Source of the DNA: Chamaecyparis obtusa
Taxonomy: Eukaryota > Streptophyta > Pinopsida > Cupressales > Cupressaceae
NCBI GenBank assembly: GCA_027943335.1
Contig: BSBK01008852.1
Coordinates: 175,077-239,076, forward strand
Length of the DNA stretch: 64,000 nt
Direction: 5' to 3'
A program made the position numbers and the translations under genes. The notes under the pieces are model-generated. The model worked only from the letters and a program-made list of their open reading frames with translations, was not told the DNA's origin and ran no database searches. Within the stretch, counting starts at the first letter, position 1. Each line of letters opens with the position of its first letter. This document shows positions 25,874 through 38,727 of this stretch, piece by piece.

Positions 25874-28800
25874 ATGATCAAGATGTATAAGAAGGGGGTA
25901 CCGAAGCTGAACAAGGAAAACTTCCTTGCATGGAAAAGCTTGATGAAGTTGCATCTGGCCGGTATTGGTGATTCTGCAAAATACTACATTGAGCATGACT
26001 ATGTCACACCTATTGCACCTTTGACTACCGAGGAAATGAGAGCTAAGGAAGAACATAATCAGGCAATGCTGGAAATTGCATCTTCCCTAAGCTATCTAGA
26101 ATTTGAGGATATTAAGGACTACAAAACTGCTAAAGATATGTGGGACACTCTTGCAAAGTTCTATGGTGGTGATCTATATGTGCTGAAAGCTAAAGCTGAG
26201 AGTCTCAGAGGTAAGTTTGATGAAATGAGAATGATTGAAGATGAAAACATTGCACAATATTTTGGTAGAATAAAATAAGTTGTGAATGCTATTAGAGGAG
26301 AAAATGGAACTATCGATGATGAGACCATAATTGGAAAAGTTCTAAGAACTCTACATCTTATATATGCTATTAAGATCTCATCTATTCAGGAATCTAGATG
26401 TAACTCTGGAAATGTGCTTACCTTGGAAGCTTTGATTGGCAAACTGACTACTTTTGAACTATCTAATTATGATAATTTCATTGTTGGTAGTATTGGAAAT
26501 GTTGAATCTGCTTTTAAGTCACAGTTAGTTATGAACAAGCCTAAGAAAGAAAAAGAAAGATGCACCAGTGAAAGTGAAAGCGAAAGTGAAAGTGACAGTG
26601 ACACTTCTAATGAAGAGCTAGAAGATCTAGAAGCTCTTATGGCTAGAAGATTGAGAAGAGGAAAAGGAAAATATAAAGGTAAACTCCCTATTATATGTTT
26701 TGCATGTAATAAAGTTGGTCATATAACTGCTAGATGTCCTGATAGGAAGGATAAAGATGAAGAAAGAAACAATAGACACAAAGACAGAAGAGATGACAAA
26801 GGCTACCGAAGGTACAAAGACTACAAAGGAAAAGGTAAGAAATCTTGTTACATTGCTGAAGAAGAGACTGATACTGATAGTAATGATTTTGAAATTGAGG
26901 TAGTCTATGTTGCAATGAAAGATGAATCTGATGAGGATGAGAAAACTGCATTGGTTTCCTATGTGAACAAGAATGACAAATGGATTATAGACAGTGGTTG
27001 TTCACATTACATGACTGGTGACAAAAGTAAGTTTGAGACCTTACATCATTATAAAGGTAAAAGTGTAACATTTGGTAATGATGCACCATGTCCTGTTAGA
27101 GGAAAAGGATTGATTAAACTGATTGATAAAATCTCTTGTGAAAATGCTTATTGGGTTGAAGGATTGAATTACAATTTGCTAAGTGTTGCTCAGCTCAATA
27201 GAACTAGTTACCAAGTGGAATTTCATCACAAGAAAGCTAAGATATTTGATGCTACTGGTGAATTGATTGGAAGTGGTGAGCACACTAGAGGTAATTTGTT
27301 CTATCTTGACCTATCTGAAGAAATATGTATGATTGCACAACTTGATGACATTTGGTTATGGCATAAGAGGCTATGTCATGTTAACTTTGACAATCTGGTA
27401 GAGATAAGTAAGAAGAAGAAAGTAAGAGGCCTACCTAGATTGAAGAAACCTGAGAATGTGATGTGCAAAGAATGCCAGTTAGGAAAAATGACTAAGTCAA
27501 GTTTCAAGAGCAAAACCTTTACTTCTGAACACATTTTAGATTTGGTTCATACTAACCTTTGTGGACCTATGGGTATACAAAGTTACTATGGAGCTAGATA
27601 TTTTATCTTGTTTGTTGATGATCATACCAAGATGATGCATGTAATGTTTCTAAAAGAAAAATCTAATGCTTTTCAATTTTTTAAGTGGTATTTAGCTAAG
27701 GTTGAGAAGGAGACAAGTAGGAACCTGAAATGTCTTAGATCTGACCGAGGTGGAGAATTTACATCAAATGAATTCAATCTATTTTGCAATGATAGAGGAA
27801 TCAAAAGATAGATGTCTACACCTAGGACACATCCACATAATGGTATAGTAGAAAGAAGGAACACATCTATTTTGGACTATACAAAGACATTATTGATTGA
27901 AAAGAATGTGGCACAGAAATACTGGAAAGAAGCTATAAGTACAACTATTTACACTCTTAATCAGGTACAAATCAAGAAAGAAAGAAATGAAGCCGACAAC
28001 AAAAGAGAACCAAAAGATTACAAATCTTTTGTGTACATTGAGGAAATAGAAGAGGCAGGTAACAGACTTGCACCTGATGTCGAGTCTCAGGCAAGCAATG
28101 CCGAGCGACAGGAAATGATTGTTGAGCGTCAGGAAAAAAGTGTTGAAAGAGAACAAGAACATGTCATGCTACAAGACAATGCTGTCAAGTATCAGGAAGA
28201 GGTTGCTGAGCATTCAGAAGCTGAATCTAACAATCTTGTTGGGGAACCTGATGAAATAGAGGACAAAAATGTTGAACCTATTTTGGCAAAATATGTAAGA
28301 AGACATCACAAGCTTGAACAAATAATTGGAGATAAAGACACTGGAATTCAGACTAGAAGAAAAACCAAGGATCCAACATGCTTACTATGTGTGTTTGAAC
28401 CTAAGACAACTAAAGAGGCATTAGAAAATGAAGACTAGATACAAGTAATGAATGAAGAGATTGACCAAATTGAGAAGAATAAAACTTGGACTGTAGTGCC
28501 AAGACCTGTAGATAAGAATGTTATAGGAATAAAGTGGGTGTTTTAAAACAAGTTGAATGAAAAAGGTGAAATCACTAGGAACGAAGCTACACTGGTATGC
28601 AAATGCTACACACAAGAAGAAGGAATAGATTATGGGGAGAGATTTTCCCCTGTAGCTAGATTGGAAGGAGTAAGAACTCTGCTTGCATATGCTGCTTATA
28701 AAGATTTCAAGGTATATCAAATGGATGTCAAGTCTACATTTTTAAATGATGTACTAGAAGAAGAAGTTTACATAGAACAACCAGAAGGTTTTATTGATCC

Positions 28801-29917
28801 AAACAGAAGACACATGGTATGCAAACTAAACAAAGCATTGTATGGATTGAAACAAGCTCCCAGAGCATGGTATGAGAGGTTGCATAACTATCTGATGCAG
28901 ATTGGATTTTCCAGAACAAATGACACAAGAAATCTATACTTGAAGGATGAAGAAGGTAAAGGTATTCTATTAGCCAAAAATTTTATTGTTGACATTATTT
29001 TTGGTGGACAAGATGCATTGTGTAAAATTTTTTCAAAAGAAATGCAAACTGAATTTGAAATGAGTACGTTTGGTGAGATCAAATTCTTTGTTGGTTTACA
29101 AGTATATCAGATGAAGAAAGGAATTTTCATTACACAGTCTAAGTATGTTAATGAAATGGAAGATGCTAGACCAATGGGAACTACTATGGTTACTGGACAA
29201 AAGTTATCTAATAATGATGATGCTACAGAAGTTAACCAGACTTTGTACAGATCCATGATTGGATAATTGCAGTATGTTGTACATAGTAGACTAGATATTG
29301 CACTAGTTGTTGGGATTGTGGCAAGATTCTCTACCAATCCTAAAGAAACACACATGATGGCGGTGAAAAGAATCATGAGATACTTGAAAGGAAATGTTGA
29401 CTATGGGTTATACTACAAGAAGAATGACAAATTTGAACTTAGAGTATACACTGATGCTGATTGGGTAGGAAATGTAGATGATAGAAAGAGCACTAGTGGT
29501 GGAACTTTCTTTCTTGGACAGAGATTAGTCTCTTGGGAAAGCAAGAGACAAAATTGCATTTCCCAAACTACTGCTGAAGCCGAGTATGTTGTTGTTGTAC
29601 TAAACTATTCAAATTTAATATGGATAAAATAGTTGTTGATAGGCATGAAAGAAGAAATCACTAAACCTGTTGTTATTTTCTTTGACAACACAAGTGCCAT
29701 CAATATTTCTAAGAATCCAGTGATGCACACTAAGACCAAGCATATATCAATCAAGTATCACTATTTGAAGGAATTGGTACAAGATAAGGAAGTCTGAATG
29801 GAATATGTGAATACAAAAGAACAATTGGTAGAAATATTCACTAAAGCTTTACCTAAAGAAGCTCATGAGTATTTGAGAAGTCAATTAGGGGTCCTTCCCC
29901 TAACTGAGGCTACCTAG
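25874..29917 (+). pseudogene. copia copy B gag-pol: one frame, 7 stops
   Basis: From ATG 25874 one frame runs to TAG 29915-29917 with no frameshift: gag, CCHC knuckle (CFACNKVGHITARC, about 26698-26738), protease (WIIDSGCSHYMTG, about 26980), integrase finger (WHKRLCHVN...CKECQLGKM) and core (DRGGEF), RT (YQMDVKSTFLND; YGLKQAPRAWYERL) and RNase H (DADWVGNVDDRKSTSGG). Protease-integrase-RT-RNase H order defines Ty1/copia. Stops begin at 26276, 27809, 28436, 28544, 29264, 29630 and 29795. The C-terminal part of integrase is missing in frame between QVQIKKERN and EADNKREP (about 27990). The YVDD motif is reduced (FIVDIIFGG). An 18-bp deletion relative to copy A lies near 29155. Confidence 0.93.
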
Positions 29918-30389
29918 TCAAGCTAGGAGCACTGCATCAAATATGATACAACAAAATAATTGACAAATTGATGCAGAAGATTGTCATACTTTAGGACTGT
30001 CCTAGAGTTGTGAAGAAGCAAAGACAACAAATCAGTCAAATGCAAGATGACAGAGGGAGAAACACTGAGCTACACAGATATATCTACATCTATTAGATGT
30101 AAGTTTTAGTTGTTGCATTTTTGTCAAAGAGGGAGATTGAATTGAACTGATATTATAACACATAAACTGAAGAGTAGGGATGATGAACAAAAATGAAAGA
30201 TCAGGATAGAGGGAGATCCAGATACTTTTGACAGTCACAGAAGTGAGATTTACAGATTCTAAATCAGAACGAAGCTAAGAATAGTATAAATTTTCTCTGA
30301 TGGACAGATAAGTTTTTAGATTGGTTGGTAATTCATGTGTTATTCAAGTGATATCATATGGTGTTTCCATCAATGCCAAAGAGGGAGAT

Positions 30390-31866
30390 TATTGAAAATT
30401 GCAATTGAAGCAATTGTTGTATTGTCATTGATGTCAAACCTTAACTAGTAAGACTATTGCTACTTAGGAAAGTACTATATCTATTGTGAGAAGGGAAAGA
30501 AAAGATGGTAACAATAGCACCTAGGGAAAGGTTGATTTATCTTGATGCTACAAAGTGTACTTGAATATGTTGTACAATGATGGGACAATGTATTGTTTAT
30601 CTTAGTAAGATTGAGGACTAAACTGGTAGGCTTAACCGAGAAAAAATGAAGAAATCATGTTTAAGCTGAGTTATGTTAGTGTCGATCGAGTTAGTGTATG
30701 CCGACTATTGACCGAGTATCAGTTAATTATCGAGGAAGACAGTATATGCTGAGGAAATAGTTTTAGTAGTGATCAAGTGTTTTACATGAAGACCAAGTGG
30801 ATGATCACAGTATTGACCGAGCATCAACATTTTTATATTTGAAGAGAATTTAGATTTGGAGCCGACATTGTTGAATTCTTGGATTATGTAAAATGTGTTG
30901 ACTTTATTTATTGATTGTATGGAAGCATTTAATGTTGTGTTAAATATTTTATTGTAAATCTTTATGAGACTTGAGATGATTCTAGAAGAGGAGATGAAGA
31001 ACATGAAGCAGGTAGATTCAATGAATCTGACCTAACCCTAAGATCTACGAAGGAGATTAAGTGGCAAAAGATAAGTTAACCTAACAGAGAAAAGTATTAA
31101 AGGAACCTAAACATTAGGTATGAGAATGAATGGGTGAAAGAGATGCTGAAATAACAGTAATTTTTATTGACTATATAAGTGAAAAGGCTAAAGGAGAAGT
31201 GTGGTGATTGCTTGAAGAAAAGTTCCAAGTAGATCAAAGATGGAAATGGAAAAGTTTCAAAGTCAGTAAACCAACATTTGTGTATGGAATTGGATCTAAT
31301 ATTTGCAAAGTGAGTTGTATGTTTTTCAGATCAATACTGCTACTACTTTCTAACCATTGTAATAGTCAAAATCCTTTTAACAGAGGTTGACCTAACAGTC
31401 ATATGTTAAATCCTTTGAACAAGGTTGCATTCTAATGGAGTGTATGTAAGTCCTGTAACAAGTCTCACTTTTAACAAGGTGATTGAAATCCTTTAACCTG
31501 GTCAGACCTGACAGTGTGTATTGTAACCTTTGATAGGGTTGACTTTTAACTGAGCTCACTTTAGAAGAGTGAAAATAATAGTAGCATGTTACAAAGTGGT
31601 TTGTCCCATATTGGGTTTCCACTATAAATCCTGGTGTCAATACTTGTGTGAATGTTTTGGTTTGAACATTTCTGTGTTTTACAAGTTAGTCACAGCTGGG
31701 TAGTGGATTGCAGTGTTATATGTTTCTATTATTGAATCAGTGATGACCGAGTTTGTTTTGGTTGCTTGATCTGATTTAAGAAAAAGTTTTTGAAGTTATT
31801 TTATACATTAGGACCTGAGAACAATTGATTCACCTCCCCTCTTTGTTGTTCTAAATCATATTAATA
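30390..31866 (+). repeat. Right LTR of copia copy B
   Basis: 1477 bp, homologous to 24320-25807. Both termini have decayed by transitions (start TATTGAAAAT, end TTAATA). TATA box CTATATAAG near 31171-31179. Confidence 0.9.
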
Positions 31867-33074
31867 GGTTAGAGTTAGATTCTACGTCATCTATAAATGT
31901 CACCTCAACTTCAGATCATAATAGATCTGCTACCATTTTTTCTTTTCTCTATCAATAAGTATCAAGTTGTGACATCAATATCACTAAAATTCTATCAAAA
32001 TAACTCCAAAGCCATAAAGAAAAGAACATAATAATATGATTTTTTTCTATATAATTTTTAGAATTACACTAATTAAGGTTTACCTTTGATGAAGAAGGTG
32101 TACTGTGAGGAACATGCCCACCTATATCTAGAGGTGGTATATCCATGTCGCCCTATGACAAAGATTAGTAATTCTTAGTAATCAGAAGCGATTGAAGTCA
32201 ATATTAATTGGAGGCAATTGGTTTAAATGTTATACTTACCAATCCCATGATAGGGAATTTTTTTGTATTTACATGATTCAAATTGTAATCTATTAGAAGC
32301 TCTTCCCCTACACTTATTGATTTTATCACGCATACAAATACACAATTTTTGTCAGCTACCTCGAATATAAAATTCAGCCGCTTAGTTGACACAAGTTGAG
32401 AACTATTTATAAAACCTACAATATTCCCAATTGCTTTTCGCGTTCCATCAATATACATAGCGAGCCTTTTAGTTTGGTCATTTTCTTTGCATTGTATATA
32501 ATTTGCTGACAATGCATACCTACACATACTTTTTTTATATTTCACAATCTGCATCCAATTATTGTAATTATAACAAGGTCCTACATACTCCATCAATTCA
32601 ACAACTTGATTACAAATAACCTTTATGCCATCCATGGAAAATAAGCCCAAACCATGTAATGAAGATGGAGCAATGCGATATATCCTTTCGTTAACAGAAA
32701 AATTAGTATTAAATGGAGGTAGTTCCTTGGGTACCCATTCTTTCTGAAGATGTGTGTACCTTAAGGGAACCTTCATGTTTCTTTTGGTCTCATTATCATA
32801 AGAACATGAGCCCCCCTCAGCAAGGAAAAATTGCATTCATTTATCAAATTTTCTTCTATTTTTTTGACCTCTAGTTGATCTCCCTATTTTAGACTTACTA
32901 GATGTCTCACTTTTGTTTTCTATTCCTGCATTTTCCTCACTTGAGGAAGACAGATCAAACAAATACCTATTTGGTGATACCTGCAATCCATCAAATTAGA
33001 GACATACTAGGATCTATATATTTTGCTGACTAAAAAGAAGGAAACCAAATAATAAATTATACCTGTCGATCCAT
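31867..33074 (-). pseudogene. SET-domain coding region inside the CACTA element, 5' part of a possible SET-TNP1 gene
   Basis: Predicted exons: 33063-33074 (MDRQ, donor GTATAA), 32240-32980 (741 bp, both borders phase 0, acceptor TTGCAG, donor GTAAGT), 32084-32152 (23 codons, acceptor CATAG, donor GTAAAC), and an exon from about 31953 cut at 31867 by the copia LTR. Exon 2 encodes a Ser/Lys-rich start, then a SET fold: SSLHGLGLFSMDGI, VELMEYVG, AMYIDGTRKAIGNIVGFINSS, FEVADKNCVF, ISVGEELLIDYN. SET proteins transfer methyl groups to lysine, usually on histones. The pocket motif expected as RFINHS reads GFINSS, so activity is uncertain. One TGA (32837-32839) interrupts exon 2 and another the last exon. 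Same strand as TNP2 and the TNP1-like exons; open frame continues in the latter past the copia array. Confidence 0.75.
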
Positions 33075-33289
33075 GTCAAAGGCATTAAATTTTCATTTAT
33101 CTTAAGTTAGCCAAAAATTACATGATATGCAAGCTACAAATTACATAGAAGAAAAATTTTACATGATGCAAAATATACTCCATGACTATAGAGTTCAACA
33201 CATAATAACTTAACTCAAATTTCTATGAATAAATCAATACCTCATATGTGACATTGATCATACCTTGACATACATTTCATTGATCATGT

Positions 33290-33540
33290 TATTGATCATC
33301 CTCCTCATCCATGTCATCATCATGACTATCATCATCATCATCATCACCATCATCATCATCAGCACCATCATCATGACTATCATCATCATGACCATCATCA
33401 TCATGACCATCATTGCCTTGATCAACACCATCTTCATCACCATGATCATGATCATCACCATCATCACCATCAATATCATCAGCATCACCAGAATCATCAT
33501 CATTTTCTTCTTCTTCTTCTTCTTCTTCTTCTTCTTCATT
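33290..33540 (-). repeat. GAT/GAA trinucleotide run encoding an Asp/Glu tail
   Basis: ATC, CAT and TTC triplets on plus; on minus they keep one frame, giving Glu and Asp runs at the end of TNP2 (stop just after DEEDDQ). Triplet expansion preserved an acidic tail; the opposite frames give only low-complexity shadows. Confidence 0.8.
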
Positions 33541-34440
33541 GTGTAACAATCATCTGTGATCATCCTTTACTTCATCTTCTAATTCTTCAGTATGTTCTTC
33601 TTCCATCATATTATACTATACCAGCCTTCTTCTTGGATCATGTCTAACAACAAATGACCAACCCGGTTTATGTGGAACGAAAAAGTAAAACACTTTCGCG
33701 CATTGGATTGGAAGAACATAGGGCTCATCTCCAACTAGCTCAAATAACCTTTTATTAATCATTGTAAATCCACTATCATATTCAATAACAGACCTATCAC
33801 GATCATTTTGATTCAGTCATAGCCTATACCATTTGATGACAAATAGAACTAATTTGAATGAATTAAAGTTGCACTCGAGTATATCATCCAAAATGCCATA
33901 GTATCAATTTTTAGATTGTTGAGGATGTATGTTATTTCTAGATAAAATATTAGTGACCTCGAAGACTGCAGTTATTCCAGAATCATAAGTTTTCTTCATG
34001 TCATCTAACTTTTTTATGCAAAATTTACAGCCATGGTAGTACATAGCTTTGTGGTGTTTGATCTGAAATTATTAAAACATGTCAAGATTATTTGCATCGA
34101 TCTGTGAGTTGATATTAAACTTATGGGTCATGGTTAGTAAACTTATATGTACCTTTCTACCTCTTAAACCATATGCTAGATCAAGTACCATTGGTGTAAC
34201 ATTGAGATCTCCATTACGATGAGCTTCTTTAACCAATGATCCAACACCGCCCCATGTTAATGAGCGACCATTTTCTTGAGATTTTTGAATCCATACTATC
34301 ATCCAATCAAGATTGTTTGCAATATACAAATGTAGTGCATCCCACTCATGACCAATTGTAAAGAAAAAAAATAGACCGCTTAGAAACAACTTATATTGAA
34401 GATCTATAAGAATTAATAAACTACAATAACATCATATAAT

Positions 34441-35638
34441 TGTTGGAAATATAGATGCAGTAACTGAGAGGTGGGGTGAATCAGTTAACCACAAAAATAT
34501 TACCACTAATCCCATAAATATCTTAACAAATTATTTACTGTGCCACTCAGTAAATATACAAAGAAATGCTGAAAACTTGATCCTTTAAGTGTGTAATAAT
34601 TAAACTGTTCTTAAGCATTCATCACTGATTAACTTGCATGAATAAAGAAAATAACATGAACACAAGAGACACCAGATTTACCGTGGAAACCCAATATGGG
34701 AAAAACCACCAATGTAACTAGTTACTATTTTTCACTCTTCTGAAGTGATGCCCGGTTAGAAGCCAACCCGGTAAAAGGTTACAAAACACACTATTAGGTG
34801 TGACCTTGTTAGAGGATTTAATCACCCTGCTAGGAGTGGCCTTGTAAGAGGTCTTGAAACAATTCAATAGAAATGTCACCTTGTTAGAGGATTTACAAAA
34901 TGGTTGTTAAACCAACTCGGTTAAGAGATTTTGATATCACTGCTACAATTGTAAGAGAGTAACAATGAAAAGACCTGCAAATGAATTTTTGAATATAGAT
35001 CTCTGTTTTGCTTCACTAGATCCTTACTAATCAAATAAATCTTTGCTGCTCCTCAAGGATATCTGATCATCCTTCAAAATTCGCACACACCTTTCTTCAA
35101 AATGATTTCTGCATGCTGTGTATTTTATTCACCACTTGACCTTCTATATATATATGCCATTTCATAATCATTTAGATTGTCAAGTTGGCACTAATAATTA
35201 TTACAACAGTCAGCTGGGATAAACAAACTGTAATAACAAAATTCTTTGAAAGGGCCGACCTTGCTCGGTAAATATTAATCCTAAAAAGATTTCCTTCGGT
35301 GACCGAGAGGACTCAGTAACCATAGCAAATTCTGCAACATCCTTTGGAGACTGAGAGATCTCGGTAACCACTAATTTTCCTTCGATAATCGAGGAGGCTC
35401 AGTTAACACTGTTACCCTATCATGTTTCCTTTAGACACCCGAGAGAACTCGGTAGACACTAAAAATTGCCTAGCTGACCGACTAAGCTCGGTAGATACTA
35501 AGAACTGCTTAGCTAGCCGACTGAACTCGGTAGATACTGAGAACCGCTTAGCTGACCGACTGAACTCGGTAGATACTAAGAACGATAATTGATATGACAT
35601 TTGTGTGACATCAAAGACAACACATAGCTGATCCAACA
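34441..35638 (-). repeat. Solo LTR (copia-like) inside TNP2
   Basis: 1198 bp, TGTTGGATCAGC to TTCCAACA on the minus strand. It shares with the copia LTRs above the block GATTCACCCC, the CATATTGGGTTTCCAC region and the Glu/Arg-like ACCGAG repeats. A TATA run lies at about 35148-35156. No internal sequence flanks it. The 5-base flanks (ATAAT and ATGTC) do not match, so the target duplication is lost or my edges are slightly off. Confidence 0.75.
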
Positions 35639-38600
35639 ATGTCCTTCAGACAATTGTACCCAGCAATAATTACCTCTCACTTTCCTCAATCTAACTTTTC
35701 CCATCAAGTACTCACCTTCAAATTTGTTAATAGATTTGGGATCCCAAATGTGATCTACATGGATATTTGCTACAAACTTGGGAAGATTTACTAATATACA
35801 CAATGGTTTGGTATACCATATATCCCTCCACCATAAAACCCTTGGGATGTGCTCTTTGTCAAACTGAGCCCTTCATAAATTTCAAGGGCCTCTCAACCAT
35901 CCACGTTGATCTAGTTTGTACAGGTCCACACAATTCAATCTCCTCAACTAGGTGTATGAGGTAGTGTTCTTGAGCATTGAAAAAAGTTGGAGGTAGACAC
36001 TTTTGCATTTCACACATAAGCTGGAGAATTTTTCTCTTCCAATATTTTATATCTTTTTTATCAATTTCTTTAGATGATAACCACCTAAAAGAGATTCAAC
36101 TCGCAAGAACATATAAACAATATTTTAGATAAAAATATACAATAAATTACATAAAAAGTAAAGAAAGTCATAAATATAATAACACTTCTAACCTCATGAA
36201 TTCTCCAAGATAGTATATAACTTGTTTAACACTGTTGTCAAATTGGTCTAGGAGGGATAGAGGTAAGAAGTACTACTATGATTAAAAAATGATCTTTTCA
36301 ATATATTGTAAAATAATACAATAAAAGTACATGCAATTTTACAAATATATTGTAAATAGAGAACATGACTTACCTTGACGAAGGTATGCCAATCATGTGT
36401 TTTCAACCCTGGCCCAAAATCACCTTTCTTTGATACAAGACTGCTTATATTTGCAACACATCTTGTTGGAAATTTTGTTTTTTTATGACTTCTTTTGATG
36501 CATCACTTTGCTACTCAGTTAATAACCAAGGAAGGGCACTCGTATTTATGCGGTCTCCATTGCTATTTGATTCAATGAAAGTTTTCAATGCATGATTGGA
36601 TTCATGAATGTCATTACAAATTTTGGCCATTTTTTCTTTGTCATGCCTTCCATCTAATATTTTTTTTAGTGTCTCTGTTACATTCTTTCCAATATGCATA
36701 GCATCAAACAAATACACGATTGGGAGATCCTTGTAGTACGAAAACCTACTAATTTGACTAGGATAATTTTTTATTCCTCTAGGAAGTTGGTCATTGATGC
36801 CTTGACAACCTTCACAAGCATCAATAACATCATTAGTAAATAAAAGACAATATCAAAATCTAAATTTAAAACAAAAAACATCAGATGGAATGACATTACC
36901 TTGGTGATTTAGTCTATTGTATTCCAAATTCCATAGACGGGGTGTCATTCTTTGTGGCCTTGATGTTGTCTCTTCTTTCCCATTAAAAAGATGTTTTTCG
37001 ATAGTTCGATACTTATGATTATTATGGAGAAAGTTCCTAAACTCATCAAACACCTGCTTTCATAAACTTCTTTAATGAAGAGTTTTCATCTTCGGACCAC
37101 AAACTGGACATGCGAATTTACCCGTTGTCTAAAAACCTAAAAGATATCATACAATTGGATCATGTACAATTATCATGCACAACTTAAACATATAGCAATA
37201 ATGTGTAAGCACTATAACATACCAAAAATATGTGACCTTAACATAAATATATAACATATCACAAAAATGAGTTAGCCTAGGGGCATCATGTATTGTCCAT
37301 ACAAGCATTACATGGAATTAAAATTTTATGTCTTATTCATCTAGAGATGTCATACATAGTGATCCCATTCCATAAAATCAACAACTCATCAATAAGGGGC
37401 TCAATATACACATTCATATCTTTAACCTTGTACTTAGTTGAATGAACAAAAATATTACATAATTATTATGACCATCTTGATGCGGTGTTTATAAATTAAT
37501 TTACATAGATATTAAATGAATAAATACCTGGTACAATCATTGACAACATTATGTGCTCCCTCTTTATGGACATCCAAGGAGGAATGTTATTGTTAATAAC
37601 AAAAATAGGTCACACTGAGTAAGTAGATCTCATATCTCGAAATGGATTGACACCATCCGCTGTCACTAAAATCTTGAGATTATGAGGTTCTTCTCTAAAG
37701 TGTGGCCATGTTGTTTCTATGTCTTTAAATGCAGAACCATCCGCAGACATTCGCATAATGTCATCTTGACTTCTATTGCATGCATGGTAATCCATAAATT
37801 GTGCCAAACTAGTGCACCTAAATAATCGTTGAAGATGTGGAGTAAGGGGAATGTACCAAAGACTGTTATGAGACACCTTTTTTGTTATTTGATCTGACCG
37901 ATATCTACTAGTATGACAAACAGGGCATTCTGTTGCAAATTTATGTTGTTTATGATATAGAATGTGATCATTGGGACATGCATGTATTATCTGATACTTT
38001 ATTCCAATTTGACTCATAATGGTAGATAATTCTCAGTATGAATGAGGCAAAATGTTTGATTGTGGTAAGAAAAAATCACCTATCAACCTACAACAACAAA
38101 TATGAATTGTTAATATAATGAATCATAATGGTATGCTAACATTGAAGATGACAAAAATGGCATACCTTAGCATACGTGACATTGCTACATTGGATAAACC
38201 ATTCATAACCTTGAAGTCACCAAAAACACTATAGTGGAGAGAAGAGATTTTTGGGACCCTTGGTATAGGGGATCGTATGCCTTCTCAAGTATAGCTATAT
38301 CAAGACCATCTTCATCATCATTATTAGATGCACTAGTACCATCATCATCATCATCTTGATTAGCTACATCAATACCATCTTCTTCAATCATGTCCTCTAG
38401 CACATTATCAGCTACGCTAATACCATCATCTTCGATTGTGTTCTCTGCCACAGGATCATCTTCTTCCATGGGAGCGTTATCGTCAGCTTGGATATTCACA
38501 CCTCCATGTTCCTCCAATTGAAAATCCACATTCACCAATTGATGAAAATCGTGCCCCCCTTCAATGTGACCATATTACCTACAACGACTCTGGGCTATTT

Positions 38601-38727
38601 TGATTAGAATTGTTTGATTCTTTAAGCCCTTACACTTTTTGCAAGGACAATTTCATTTTTCAATGTCTTTTCTTTGGAACTGAGACCACAATCTAGCAAT
38701 TGTCTTGTTATTTTGTTCTGGGTTCAT

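Larger units (their letters stand above)
22278..31866 (+). mobile_element. Tandem Ty1/copia array: truncated copy A and copy B sharing one LTR
   Basis: Order on plus: RT-RNase H of copy A (5' lost), LTR (24320-25807), complete internal region of copy B, LTR (30390-31866). The middle LTR serves both copies, as expected after unequal or template-switch recombination. The left edge begins inside pol, at the same sequence found at about 28376 in copy B. The array splits the SET/TNP1 region of the CACTA element. No target duplication can be tested because the left LTR is missing. Confidence 0.9.
33289..38727 (-). pseudogene. TNP2-type CACTA transposase, intron-containing, broken
   Basis: Starts at ATG 38725-38727 (MNPEQNNKTIARLWSQF). 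A cysteine-rich transposase-associated motif follows (CPCKKCKGLKNQ, about 38620-38655), then an acidic stretch and KAYDPLYQGSQKSLLS. After an intron come GIKYQIIHACPNDHILY and CPVCHTSRYR (about 37890-38000), PLTPHLQRLF, WPHFREEPHNLKIL and ADGVNPFRD. Further blocks: NVYIEPLIDELLILWNG (about 37335-37400), FTCPVCGPKMKTLH (about 37075-37120), FDAMHIGKNVTETLKKIL (36640-36710), LKTHDWHTFVK (about 36375-36410), HLVEEIELCGPVQTRSTWMVERPLKF (about 35890-35960) and a C-terminal block (IEYDSGFTMINKRLFELVGDEPYVL, 33710-33790). An acidic tail ends at about 33289. Stops and a solo LTR inactivate it. The order is that of En/Spm TNP2. Confidence 0.88.

Noticed and set aside
33258..33563. Long Met/Ile-rich and Asp/Glu-rich open frames on both strands
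   Set aside because: All come from one trinucleotide repeat. Only the minus Asp/Glu frame is used, as the tail of TNP2.
34436..35643. Target duplication around the solo LTR
   Set aside because: ATAAT and ATGTC do not match; not claimed.
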